Source of the DNA: Sequoia sempervirens
Lineage: Eukaryota > Streptophyta > Pinopsida > Cupressales > Cupressaceae
Assembly (NCBI GenBank): GCA_007258455.2
Contig: VDFB02321278.1
Location: forward strand, 246,463-310,462
DNA: 64,000 nt
Direction of reading: 5' to 3'
Part shown: piece after piece, positions 12,185 through 22,032 of the stretch
Layout of the letters: every line of letters starts with the position of its first letter
Numbering within the stretch: the first letter of the stretch is position 1
The notes under the pieces: model-generated
Databases searched by the model: none
What the model saw: the letters and a program-made list of their open reading frames with translations, nothing else
What the model was told of the DNA's origin: nothing
Made by a program: the position numbers and the translations under genes

Positions 12185-12388
12185 TATTTTTACTTTTTTT
12201 AGACTGCAGGAATTAGTCAGGTATCCGTCCCCCTATAAACTGTAGTGTGCCTAGTAAAATTTTTTCACGTGACCAGTAGCATTGGCAGGACACACCCTCT
12301 AGTACCACAGGGATGGTGGGGAGACTAGACCTCGTGACCTCTTGCCTATAACAAAATGCTTTACCTAATCGAGCTAGGCCACCACCCC
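12185..12388 (-). mobile_element. tRNA-derived SINE, minus orientation, 16-bp TSD
   Basis: A block of about 200 bp between two perfect 16-bp copies of TAAACAATACCTACTT. Read on the minus strand it begins GGGGTGGTGGCCTAGCTCGA, giving a plausible RNA polymerase III A box (TGGCCTAGCTCGATTAGG), followed about 30 bases later by a B-box-like GGTCACGAGGTCTAGTCTCC. It ends in an A-rich tail after CTGCAGTCT, seen as a T-run at 12185-12200. These are the hallmarks of a tRNA-derived SINE mobilised by a LINE. The text resembles Au-type plant SINEs from memory; a search would be needed. The small minus-strand open frame here is not a gene. Confidence 0.85.
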
Positions 12389-12404
12389 TAAACAATACCT
12401 ACTT
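12389..12404. repeat. SINE target-site duplication, right copy
   Basis: TAAACAATACCTACTT, identical to 12169-12184. Confidence 0.9.
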
Positions 12405-12739
12405 CATTACCATTTCCTCAACCAAATTTCCCTAGTGCTCCTTGATTGCCTTTGCACAATGGAAAGGAATATGATCTTGTGGAATAACTTAAAAACACTC
12501 TTGCTAAGATTTCTCTATGGGACCTTATTCAAGCTTCACCTAATTACCATAGCATGATTCAAAATGCGTTGCAACAAGTAGTTATCCCTCCTAGTGCATA
12601 ACCAAATGATTTAGAAACCCTAATTCAAGGTATGAATTTGGTTAACATTGACATTATCTTTCACCAAGATGAGTTACCTCCAATGGAAATACATAAAAAA
12701 AATGAAGCCTTCATGGTAATGGATCTCATTAATAAATGC

Positions 12740-13050
12740 GGAATAAAAAACTCTCATTGAAAATGGTTTAACTCTTAATTTGTGTAGTGTGAACCTCTTA
12801 GATAATATTGGAGTGGACAAGGCTATGATTGAACCTAATTCTTTAGATATTCATGGATTTGACAATGTAGGAAAACAAATCTTGTGTGTGATAACATTGC
12901 CTATTAGAGTTGGAAAGGTCACATTGCAAACTCCTATCCATGTGATGCCTCAAGATATCTCATCAAATATTCTTTTGGGTATACCATGAATCCATGAAAT
13001 GAATGGGGTACCATCAAATCTTCATCATTTAATGAAGTATTCCTAAAAAA
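12740..13050 (+). pseudogene. Gypsy 2 protease (retropepsin-like) remnant
   Basis: This is the aspartic protease that would cut the gypsy 2 polyprotein. At about 12756 the frame reads LIENGLTLNLCSVN, where Tat-type proteases have an aspartate at the glutamate position. NSLDIHGFDNVGKQ, LPIRVGKV and IHVMPQDISSNILLGIP follow, the family's flap and C-terminal motifs in order. A TGA after GIP replaces the usual tryptophan, and the text continues IHEMNGVPSNLHHLMKY. Loss of the catalytic aspartate and the stop make it inactive. Confidence 0.75.
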
Positions 13051-13926
13051 TAAAGTCTATAGAATCAAGGTTGACCCCCACCCAGAAAGTTATTTGCACA
13101 TTGAGAAAGAAAAGGAAAGTCCTTTGAAAACATTGATACCAACTTCAAAGGTTGAACCTATGTATGAAAAATAAAAATAAAAGCATATTGAAGAAGTCAC
13201 AAAGTTATTGGAAGATGATTGGGGTTCATTGGATTTTACACCTACATTCATGGGATAATACAAAATCATAAAAAAAGAACCTGAAAAGGGAGAAGAAACA
13301 ATGATATTGTCAACAATTTTTTTGGAGAAACCTTCAAAAGACAACCACTTTAGAAGCGGACACAAGTTACACAACAAGCTTTGATGAAGTTGATTATGAA
13401 CAACCACTAAATCCAAAAGAAATGGAAAAGCTTTATGGAAGAGGTTATGAGATCTTGAAACAACTTGGTTATAGTGGAAAATGATGTGGTGTGAAAGAAC
13501 AAGGAATTTGTGTCCCTAGAGAGCCTAACATACAAGAAACAAAAAATGGTCTTGGATAATTCCCTTCTAAGATAACGAAAGCAACAAAAAGGTCTTCACT
13601 TAATGTCAACACCATTATGTACGATTCTTCTAAGACAACTCTGACTTTAAAGAATCTTGAATTAATTGATACAAGTGATGAATCATTAGAATATTTTGAA
13701 CATGATGAAGCCTTGGCATAAATGTTTGGAGTTTATGATAAATCACCAACTCCCCCTCACAAACAAGGATTCACTTGTGCCTTAGTATAGAATATTCTGA
13801 TGAAGAAAATAAAAAAAACGGTGTTTGACAAGATAAAGAACATATTCCTAAAATTCCAAATAAAAGTGCACTACCTATGGGGAATACAATTAACATACCG
13901 ATGGACACATAGATGACAAAGAAAAA
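13051..13926 (+). pseudogene. Gypsy 2 protease-RT linker, degenerate
   Basis: Coding-like but full of stops. Fragments such as EEVTKLLEDDWGSLDFTP (from about 13186) and YSDEENKK (about 13795) suggest an acidic linker between protease and reverse transcriptase. No domain is recognised. Confidence 0.4.
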
Positions 13927-14248
13927 GTGATTCAAATAGGAAAGTGCCTTGATGAGGATGAGCAAGAAGACCATGCAACATTATTACATGAATTTCATGA
14001 ACTTTTTGCTTGGACTTATTCGGATATGCCATGTATTGATGCTATGATAGTTATGCATAATATTGTCCTTGCGCGAGATGCTAAACCAATAAGACAAAAT
14101 ATACGTAAGATGAATCCTAGGATAGCTTTATTGGTTAATATTGAGATTGAAAAACACCTAGAAGCTAGATTTAATCATCCTATTAATTATTCCCCATGGA
14201 TATCCAACATTGTAGCGGTGGAAAAACTGGATAATCGTATTAGGACAT
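13927..14248 (+). pseudogene. Gypsy 2 reverse transcriptase, N-terminal part
   Basis: The frame carries CLDEDEQEDHATLLHEFHEL and FAWTYSDMPCID, then AKPIRQNIRKMNPRIA and INYSPWISNIVAVEK: the conserved start of Ty3/gypsy reverse transcriptase. It ends at NRIRT, where the LARD-like element begins. The reading resumes at 27257 in the expected place (C..F...KxxxKDNFP), showing that one gene was split. Confidence 0.88.
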
Positions 14249-16719
14249 TGTTGTGCATGTTTTGCACACACGCCTTTGCCAAGGGCAAGGACCCCCTCTT
14301 TTTGCTCAGGTCAGGTCATTTGGACCTCATCTCATTTTGTGTTCCTCTGTTTCCGTGCCCAAATTGACCATGAGCCTTAAAATGATCAATTTCATATTGG
14401 CCAAAATCACCTACCTGAGTTTCTCCAATTCATTTGCCCTTGCAGGCCAGCTCCTGTGGGATTCTGTTCACTTCTCACCTGGCGTCTGTTGGCCCTTACA
14501 GACCCGTATTTGTGGGTTTCCCTTTGTTGTTCGCCACTGTACTCTATTGTTTTCTTGCAACCAAGTCCCGGTGTCTGCCCAAGCTATAGACCCCACGCCC
14601 CTTTTTGCCGCCATGTCCTTCATGCTCTGCAGACCCACATCTACGGGTTGCCCTGGGTAGGACTCTGTTCCCATTTCACCATTATCACAATGACTGACCT
14701 TCACCATCTGCCTATGTGGTGGGATCTGTAATTATCCCTTCCATCTTTGCCATTGCTACAAAACCAACTAACCTCGTTTCTTCAAAAGTGCTTAAGTCTA
14801 AACATTTGTGGGTCTTTGCACGCGGTTTGCCCACACCCGACCTCCATTGCCTAATAGCTAAGCTCTATTGGATCCATGCTCACTTTCAAGCCTGCCCTTG
14901 TGGGCCACCGACTACAGAAGGCTATCACTTGGACGCTGCTCACAAATGAAAATCCTTCGCTGCCTTCCCACTACATGGGCCTGCGATCCACTAGCGTTGT
15001 CATCCTCTTATAGACCTCAGCTAGTCTTTTTTCGTTTCCTTAATGACACTCTTTGAACGTCTGCCCACCAGTTGTCGTCCGCAAGCATGACTCAACATAT
15101 CCTTCTCGTGATGGCTCTCCATGAGGGGCCCGCATACCCGTCTATCTCACTCTTCACCAAATGATAATGAAATTTGTATAGCGTCCACCCATGCTTTATG
15201 GCCTACACTTGGACTCCTAACATAGTGCGATTAAGTGGGGCAGTGGTGGGCTTACCAGAAGTGTGATGAATTCATAATCATTGCTTGTTTTATAAACCAT
15301 AGAGCAACTAGAGAGTAAAGAGGCATGGGTCAGGTATGCTCATGTAAGAGCAATGTTTAAAAAAATTCTTCGAAGAGTACTTTGTGAAATATCAAAGTTA
15401 AGAAAAATACAAAGAAACTAAAGTGTGCTTGGTATGATTGACCGCGACCTTCCAAGAGGGTTCTGCCACCTTCCAGGCTATCCGTTTGCATCCAAGACAT
15501 CGTCTTTTTCAACAAACGATCACCCACATTCCCTACTTGATGGAAATTATGCTTGTGGGTCACGTGCTTCCTTTGGATGTGCTTTCTTTGCCATCCCCAT
15601 AATGGCTTCACTATGACCTCTCACCCTGTGTATATCTCCCCAAGTCCATGTTTAAGGCAGAGCCTGAGCTTTGGTTTTTCATTAGGTGACTCCCTAGGGG
15701 TTTTTTCCCATGGGACATCATTTTCAAATGGCTGCCACCAACAACGTCCCTACCACCTCTTCCCACGTCAGCCAACCAACATGTCTTTCCCACATCAATA
15801 AAGTTGGTCATGCCCTATGAAGAATGCAAGTGAAAAATTAGAAATTAAGATGGGACGAAGTGTATAAATGACCAGAACAAGAGAGTCAAGGGGTTGCTAA
15901 AGGGGAAAGCGTTAAGTGTGAATGATTGTGGGCTATATAAAGAAATAAAGAGGGATGTCGTAAGAATATTTATTATGGTTCATACTTTTCAAAGCTATGA
16001 GATTTGCGACATTGTGAAGACAAGTCCAATATGAGCATGCTAGGATCTGACAAATCATAAGAACACACCATATAGAGGATGGGGTGATGGATGACTTTCA
16101 CCCATGCGAGTCCCAAGACATGGAATTCCACCCTCTCCTGGTCGTTATAGGCAGCCTCATCTCACGACATCCATGTCCAATGGTTTCCAGCATCTCCTTG
16201 CCCGCAAACTCCAACTACGTGGGTTTTGTGTAGTCTAAGGTCACCCGTCCCTCCCATCTACAACAACCTTTGTGCAACATCGGCTTGCATCCTATCATCT
16301 GCACTTTGTTCGATCCCACAAAGCATGAAAGTTAATCCTTCCCTTGAAGGATGAAAAGATGAATTGGGTCATTCAAAATAATGCCGCTTCATATTTTGGT
16401 TTTGGAACATATGACTATACAGGAGGGAGAGGCTCGATAGGTGGAGAAGCGATGAGGATGGCTTTCTGATGATGCCTGCTCCAAAAAAGGGTCTTATCCA
16501 TGATTTATGAAGCCAAAACAATAATGGATACATTCAGGGAGGATGCCCAACTTCAGTATATGTTCTAACCATGGCCACTCACCTTCTCTCAAACAACAAC
16601 TTCCCATGTGGGCCCCGACACCGGTGAGCCGTTTTGATCTCTGTCGTTAATAATGGCCTATCTTGCCTCCTCCTACTTGCACCCTCATCCCATAGGCATT
16701 CCCCATGATCAAGGTTCCC

Positions 16720-17150
16720 ACAAGTAGTGTTATAACGTTGAAAGGGAATGATACCACTCGATATGGAATATTGATTGCAGAGATTATTTAAAATGATTTG
16801 GAATTTAAACGACATTTAATCATCCTTGGGAACTCTGTTGGGATCCTCACCTTTGTGTATTGATGGTTTAATGATACTCTACTTAAAGCATGGTAAATCT
16901 TTTGTGTAGATGTTCTTGTGGGAAGAAAGAGAAGTGTCTGTGATGACAAGGGAGGAACGATAACCAGGGGATGATGCACTAATGACACCATGCGATGTGC
17001 TTTTCATGCAGGTCTCGCCTCTCTGGGGACCGTGCTTAAGGAGTCTGCTTCTTATCCCATCTTCCAGGTGACATTTTCCACTTTGGATGCTTACCTTGTT
17101 GTGGTCCAAGTCCCCAACACAAAAGGAGAAATTACTGCACCATTAATGTT
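16720..17150 (+). other. Coding-like segment within LARD LTR (copy 1)
   Basis: The stretch has protein-like text also present in the 3' LTR at about 24645-25060: RYGIFIVEIILNDLEFK there, followed by WFNDTLLKAW, with shifts of frame between blocks. It may be a fragment of a captured host gene. I cannot name the family. Confidence 0.35.
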
Positions 17151-18446
17151 TAAATTGAGTACGTAAAGCAGGCATCATAATAGTAGAAACATCTTGGTGA
17201 CAATCAGGCTTGAATCATGAATTTGTCATTTTGATGTTGACCAGCCTTTTGGCTATTCGTGGTAAATAATACCCGACCCAGTTAAATCACCTAGGCCTAT
17301 GGCAATGACACTTTGGCTTCACTTTATTTGCCTTGAATATACAGATGGCACCAGGGGGGCAGTTTCCTTTATAAGGCCGATGGCTCGGTGATGCTTCCAC
17401 GAACTTCTACCAAGGGATATTATGGGAGTCTCCATTAGTATCCAAATAAGGTCTTCATTTGGCTTAGTGAGCGATAGATTTTCATTCGGTGATTCAAACT
17501 CATGTCTTTAATGGAGATAAATAGAACTGTCATTAGAAATACTTGAGGAACAAAAGTGAACAAAGCTTGAAAGGGATTTTAACCAACAATCTCGTCCTAC
17601 TTCCTCTTTATTAATTTCAAATATTGGGCTTGAAATCCTCCTTTATGGTCACATGAATTTAAGAAAGAAGTATTTTATGAATGAAAATGATTTAGTCATG
17701 CTCTATTTATCTGTTATGAATGCTACTTGCAGGTCTGAGATTGTGAGGGAGGCAAAAATGCATCGGTATTTAGAGGATACCCATACAAAACGTTGAGTCA
17801 AGCTGCAATGGGAAGAATTCTCACACAAGATATATCTGAAGCCCAAAACCCAAGGAAATACCTTGAATTTTGCATGTGTGGACGAAGATTGGGTGCCAAG
17901 GAGGTGTTGGCATGTCGTTCACCTTAACCCAAGACAAGAGGGGCTATAAAGTTGGAGATGAACGAGGAATAACTGTCTACAAAGTTAACCAAGTATAACT
18001 AACAGGTTGATAATATCATGGCAAGGAAGTCAGTACAGAGAAAAAGAAGAGTTGCCGACCAAAATTTGGAGCAAGAAGAAGTTGTCTTGTTCTTCATCAA
18101 GCGATCATGATCTATCAGAGGTTGTCCTACAATATTAGGATATAGCCAATCCATTTTTTGCAATAATGCAAATCTACGAGTGAGTTTCACTTGAATGGCT
18201 GAAGAGAATTGCAAATCCATCAGGGGAGAAGGTGCGACCTTCATGCATTCTCCACTGCAATAGAAAAGGGAAATCAGCTAAATGACAAAATGCTACAACA
18301 CTTGGGCACTAAAGGATGAAATAGGAATGAGACAATGATGTATTTTAAATTGTTGGATAATGGGGGGTAGGTGAAACCCTAATGTAATCAAATTTGAGCC
18401 ACACAATGCAATTTAATCCTGGCCATTCATTTAGGATTTGGAAAAC

Positions 18447-18454
18447 TATAAATA
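18447..18454 (+). promoter_or_regulatory. TATA box of LARD 5' LTR
   Basis: TATAAATA in a conserved context ('ggaaaactataaatag'), repeated at 26389-26396. It marks the likely promoter with transcription running rightwards. Confidence 0.7.
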
Positions 18455-18513
18455 GCGGTCTCCCCCTCATTTGTAAATTGGCTTCAATTATCTTTAAAGG
18501 AATTCTATAGCAA

Positions 18514-19185
18514 TGTCTATGCCTAGTGCAATTTTCACAGTGATGCATTCCTCATGTCAGAATTAACTTGTTCTTCATATGCTTACATTATCCCTCAAGT
18601 CAAGGGCTTCTTGAACAAGTTGGGCCAACCAAATTTCAATGAGGATGAGTCATCCCATGCAGGAAAAAAGAGTGATGTCAACATGAGGAGGACATTACAT
18701 ATTGAAGATGAACATAAGAAATGCATTGACACAAAAGCTAGTGCTGGGACAGAAATGGACATAGAAGCTAAAAATGAAAGAAGAAGAAACAAGTGTAGTT
18801 CCCTTGGGTCAACAAATAGTCTTGATGAAAACTCAGCTAGAAAGGAATCAGAAAGCTTTCTGATGTCTACCTAGTGCAATTTTCACAATGCACCTCATTC
18901 AGAATTAACTTGTTCTTCATATGCTTACATTATCCCTCAAGTCAAGGGCTTCTTGAACAAGTTGGGCCAACCAAATTTCAATGAGGATGAGTCATCCCAT
19001 GAGGAAAAAGAGTTGTCAACATTTGGAGGACAACATATTGAAGATGAACTAAGAAATTTGACACAAGCTAGTGCTGGGACAGAAAACATAGAAGCTAAAA
19101 ATGAAAGAGAAGAAGTTAGTTCCCTTGGGTCAACAAATAGTCTTGATGAAAACTCAGCTAGAAAGGAATCAGAAAGCTTTCCATC
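18514..19185 (+). repeat. Tandem duplication of about 350 bp with indel-rich divergence
   Basis: Copy 1 is about 18514-18863 and copy 2 about 18864-19185. Both start TGTCTA..CCTAGTGCAATTTTCAC and end GGAATCAGAAAGCTTTC. A block of about 100 bp ('gaattaacttgttcttcat' onward) and the last 65 bp are identical. In between copy 1 has roughly ten small extra insertions of 1-4 bases and very few substitutions. Confidence 0.88.
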
Positions 19186-19298
19186 CATCAATAAAGGGCA
19201 GTCCTCCACTCACGATGAGGAGCCATTGAAAATTGAGGATAAACCAATGAAGTCTGCAATAGCATATGCTTGGATAGCCAACACAAATTTTGAAGAAT
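18554..19298 (+). pseudogene. Acidic LARD internal protein, N-terminal duplicated segment
   Basis: Two open stretches, 18554-18871 and 18953-19297, encode the duplicated text LGQPNFNEDESSH...SLGSTNSLDENSARKESESF. They are rich in Glu, Ser and Asn and have no recognised domain. The second copy continues to WIANTNFEE and a TAG, after which the same frame goes on with REEEVESIGTIENDDEG up to about 19505. This is probably the remnant of a low-complexity acidic protein belonging to the element, perhaps gag-like. Nothing identifies its function. Confidence 0.45.
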
Positions 19299-19618
19299 AG
19301 AGAGAGGAAGAGGTTGAAAGTATTGGGACAATAGAAAATGATGACGAAGGTGTAAGTGAACTTAGATTAGAGGATCTCTCCTTCATGAATGACAATGATC
19401 AAGCGTCTAAAAATGAAGATTTGGAGGAGTGGGAACAATCATATTTTGTGGTTGTCCACTATGCAACTTCCTTCCCAAGTGATGACGAGGACCCAATAGT
19501 GGGAAGATAGAACCAGCTCGTGTTGAGATTAGCAAAGGATTGGTTCGAACTAAGACATCAAGTGGATTTGGAGGTATTGCTACTACTAAATTAGTGCAAA
19601 CTTCATGATTCATCACAC

Positions 19619-20014
19619 TTGGAGTTCACATGTGGACTGTGCCAAGAAGCCATCGAGCAAGTCAAAGAACAAGCGAGGAAACCAAGCAAACCACTTCCTG
19701 CAGTTGCTTCAAGGATGGAACATGAGGATCAAGAGCCCAATCCAAGTGACAACCTAGTTGAAGGTAGTCCTTATGAGGATGTTGATACAACAACAAAAGA
19801 AGACCAATGCATCTCTGAGCTTCCAAATAATGGGGTAGAACACATGGGAATTTTGTCCATCAATCATCAAGAATTTCTTCCTCTTGAAGAGCATTTTTGC
19901 ACCATGGATGATAGGATTTATGGTGAGTCCTTGGAGGGAAATCATGTGGTAGATTTTGATCCCCTTGATGAGGTGCCATCAATTGACGTCTTCTTTCAAT
20001 TAGGAACTTTACTG
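19619..20014 (+). CDS. Unrecognised acidic open frame, LARD internal region
   Basis: A 132-residue open frame, the longest in the internal domain. It opens MEFTCGLCQEAIEQVKEQ; the CxxC could be half of a metal site but no partner pair is seen. It is rich in Glu and Asp and ends DVFFQLGTLL. The frame before (19307-19610) and after (20228-20503, containing RSGRRWDNMFPFEDNN) is of the same character, so this is probably one broken acidic protein. The start is only the first ATG of the open stretch, and no host gene is suspected. Confidence 0.35.
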
Positions 20015-20227
20015 TGAAGGTATTCCCATGATGAGGAAGAATGCATCGCATAGGTTAGCAATGATGAAGATGTACTACCCAAACCTCATGTGGGTGAAAT
20101 ATTGGGGCCTCCGGAATGGGAGAGGGGTTCCTTCTCCATTTACAGTGCTGGTGACCAAGAGGAAATGATTGAACATCCTGATGGGAGACATGAAATGCAA
20201 AAATAATAGGATAAAGGCGGGGGTGTT

Positions 20228-20503
20228 TTGATAGTTGCCAACATAGATGATGCACCCAGTCAACTACAAGATGCAACTAGGAATCCTTTTTCCTTGGTCA
20301 TTGCTGATCCTACTCCACATTTGGAGGGAATAAATAGGACAGATTCATCCATGTCATGTTCTCATGACATTGAACATTATAAAATTAGGGTGAACAGATC
20401 GGGAAGGAGATGGGACAACATGTTTCCTTTTGAAGACAACAATCAAGTGGACACTAGGTTTGTAGAAGATCAACGAGATGAAGCCTATCTCCTCGAGGAA
20501 TAA
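20228..20503 (+). pseudogene. Unrecognised open frame, downstream part of LARD internal protein
   Basis: 91 residues beginning MIVANIDDAPSQLQDATRN and ending DEAYLLEE. Composition matches the preceding acidic frame. Further on, the text LEMLHDPGSPSEAADATIND (about 20586-20645) looks like protein of the same region. No family assigned. Confidence 0.3.
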
Positions 20504-22032
20504 CTGATAGGGGGTGCCAATCCCACATGAAGATTGGAAGAAGTGTTTTCCACACCATTCTCCCAACCCTTTGCCAGCCCAAGATTAGAAATGTTGCACG
20601 ATCCTGGGTCGCCATCTGAGGCTGCCGATGCAACGATCAACGATGTTGTGCTCACTTTCAACTATCAGGCACTGCCACCTCCATGCAACGACATCTAGGT
20701 TCTATCCTTCCTTACACTTGTTAATTTTCATAACTGCATTTATCACTTTGATTATGGGAACAAAGGGAGACAAACGTGTTTATGGATTAACCATAGATTT
20801 AATGAATCACCTCAATTGTTGATTTTTCACAATAACGTGATTGAATTCAAGTACTACAATGTTAAACTTATTTTTTCTGAATATAGAGATGAATCTGCAT
20901 GGTTAATAACTATAATGATTGTCCGTATGCTTGTGCATGCCTTGCAAAATCCAATGAGCGTTAATGTCAGTTTGCCTTGCCTAAAAATGGTGCTTTGTAA
21001 ATATCTTTGTACATAGTCCATTTTGGGTAGCGTAGGTTCTATATATACCTCATTTTACTACTTTCATTAGGTAGTTGGTTTGATGTAGGTTAGTTTTCTT
21101 TAGTTTAGTTTCCCTTTCATTTGCTTATTCTTTCTTGCTTTGGTTAGTTTAGGTTGTCTGCTTTCCATTTGCTTCTTGCTTTCTTTTCATTTTGCTTTTT
21201 TGCTTTGTTGCTTCTTTGTCCGGGGTTCCCTTACTTTCAGTTGGGCATATCTATGCGCACAACAACCATTTTAAGCACATGGGGTTGTTCTATGTATTTC
21301 TTCGTCAAACTCTAATCAAGTTTTCAGAGTGCACAGTGAGGATATTTTGTTAGTGTCAAGTGATCTGGACATTTGATTCAAAGAGGATAAGTTGTTGGTT
21401 GGCCTCATTCCTAATGTATTCTAAAATCTTACAGCTCTTACACATTTAAAGAATCTAATGGTTGTTGTGGGTCCTTTTGTGAAGTCCTGTTAAGTGAAAA
21501 ATAAAAAAATTTGCTTCAGCGCCACTGTGATTCTCAGCCTTGAGTGTGAGCTTCACTGCTTGCAGGTTGAAAAGAAAATAAAAAGAAACAAAAAAATAAA
21601 GAAAGCAAAATATTGAAAATCAAGAGAGAAAATTCAAATTTTCAGGGGGTATTTGAGCAACTCTATTGGGGTTGTGGATGCCCAACTGACAGTAGGGCAA
21701 TGCTTTGGAGAATCACAATGACAACCTCATCGGGGCTATGGATGCTTGACTGGCAATGAGGCAATGTCCCAAATGCTTTTGGAGTAAGAATAAACTATGT
21801 AGCTTAACTGGACGGAGCTCAAGTTCCTGTAGCAACTGGAGGATGGGAATTAACGCATATGCACACTTTGATTTTCAACATACTGAAGGTTGGTTTTACT
21901 GGTGGTTTTGATCCATTGGTTTAGCGTCTGGTTTGTTTTCCCTCACATGAAGATTGAAACCAAAGATTTTGGGTTTGTGATTCCAATTTGTCATCAAAAT
22001 GCTCTGGAGCATTTTTCTAGCAAGTTGCCATT
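20504..22032 (+). other. LARD noncoding internal region before the 3' LTR
   Basis: Contains a purine-rich run at about 21568-21645 ('aaaagaaaataaaaagaaac') and a paired phrase 'ggatgcccaactgacagtagg' / 'ggatgcttgactggcaatgagg' at about 21676 and 21741. No good polypurine tract touches the 3' LTR at 22033, a weak point of the LTR interpretation. Confidence 0.55.

Larger units (their letters stand above)
14249..18515 (+). repeat. LARD-like 5' LTR, 3' end missing
   Basis: It matches 22033-26458 nearly throughout, with small indels and many transitions. It departs from the other copy just after 'aaaggaattct' (about 18508), so the U5 part (about 0.8 kb present in the other LTR at 26459-27251) is absent here. 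Short open frames in this LTR are interrupted remnants or chance. Confidence 0.85.

Noticed and set aside
12213..12395. Minus-strand open frame of 60 residues
   Set aside because: It lies entirely within the SINE, which is a noncoding RNA polymerase III type unit.
14253..16000. Many overlapping open frames on both strands, for example 14253-14660 and 15357-15611
   Set aside because: They are in the GC-richer LTR of the LARD-like element and the equivalents in the other LTR are different or broken, so no coding can be supported.
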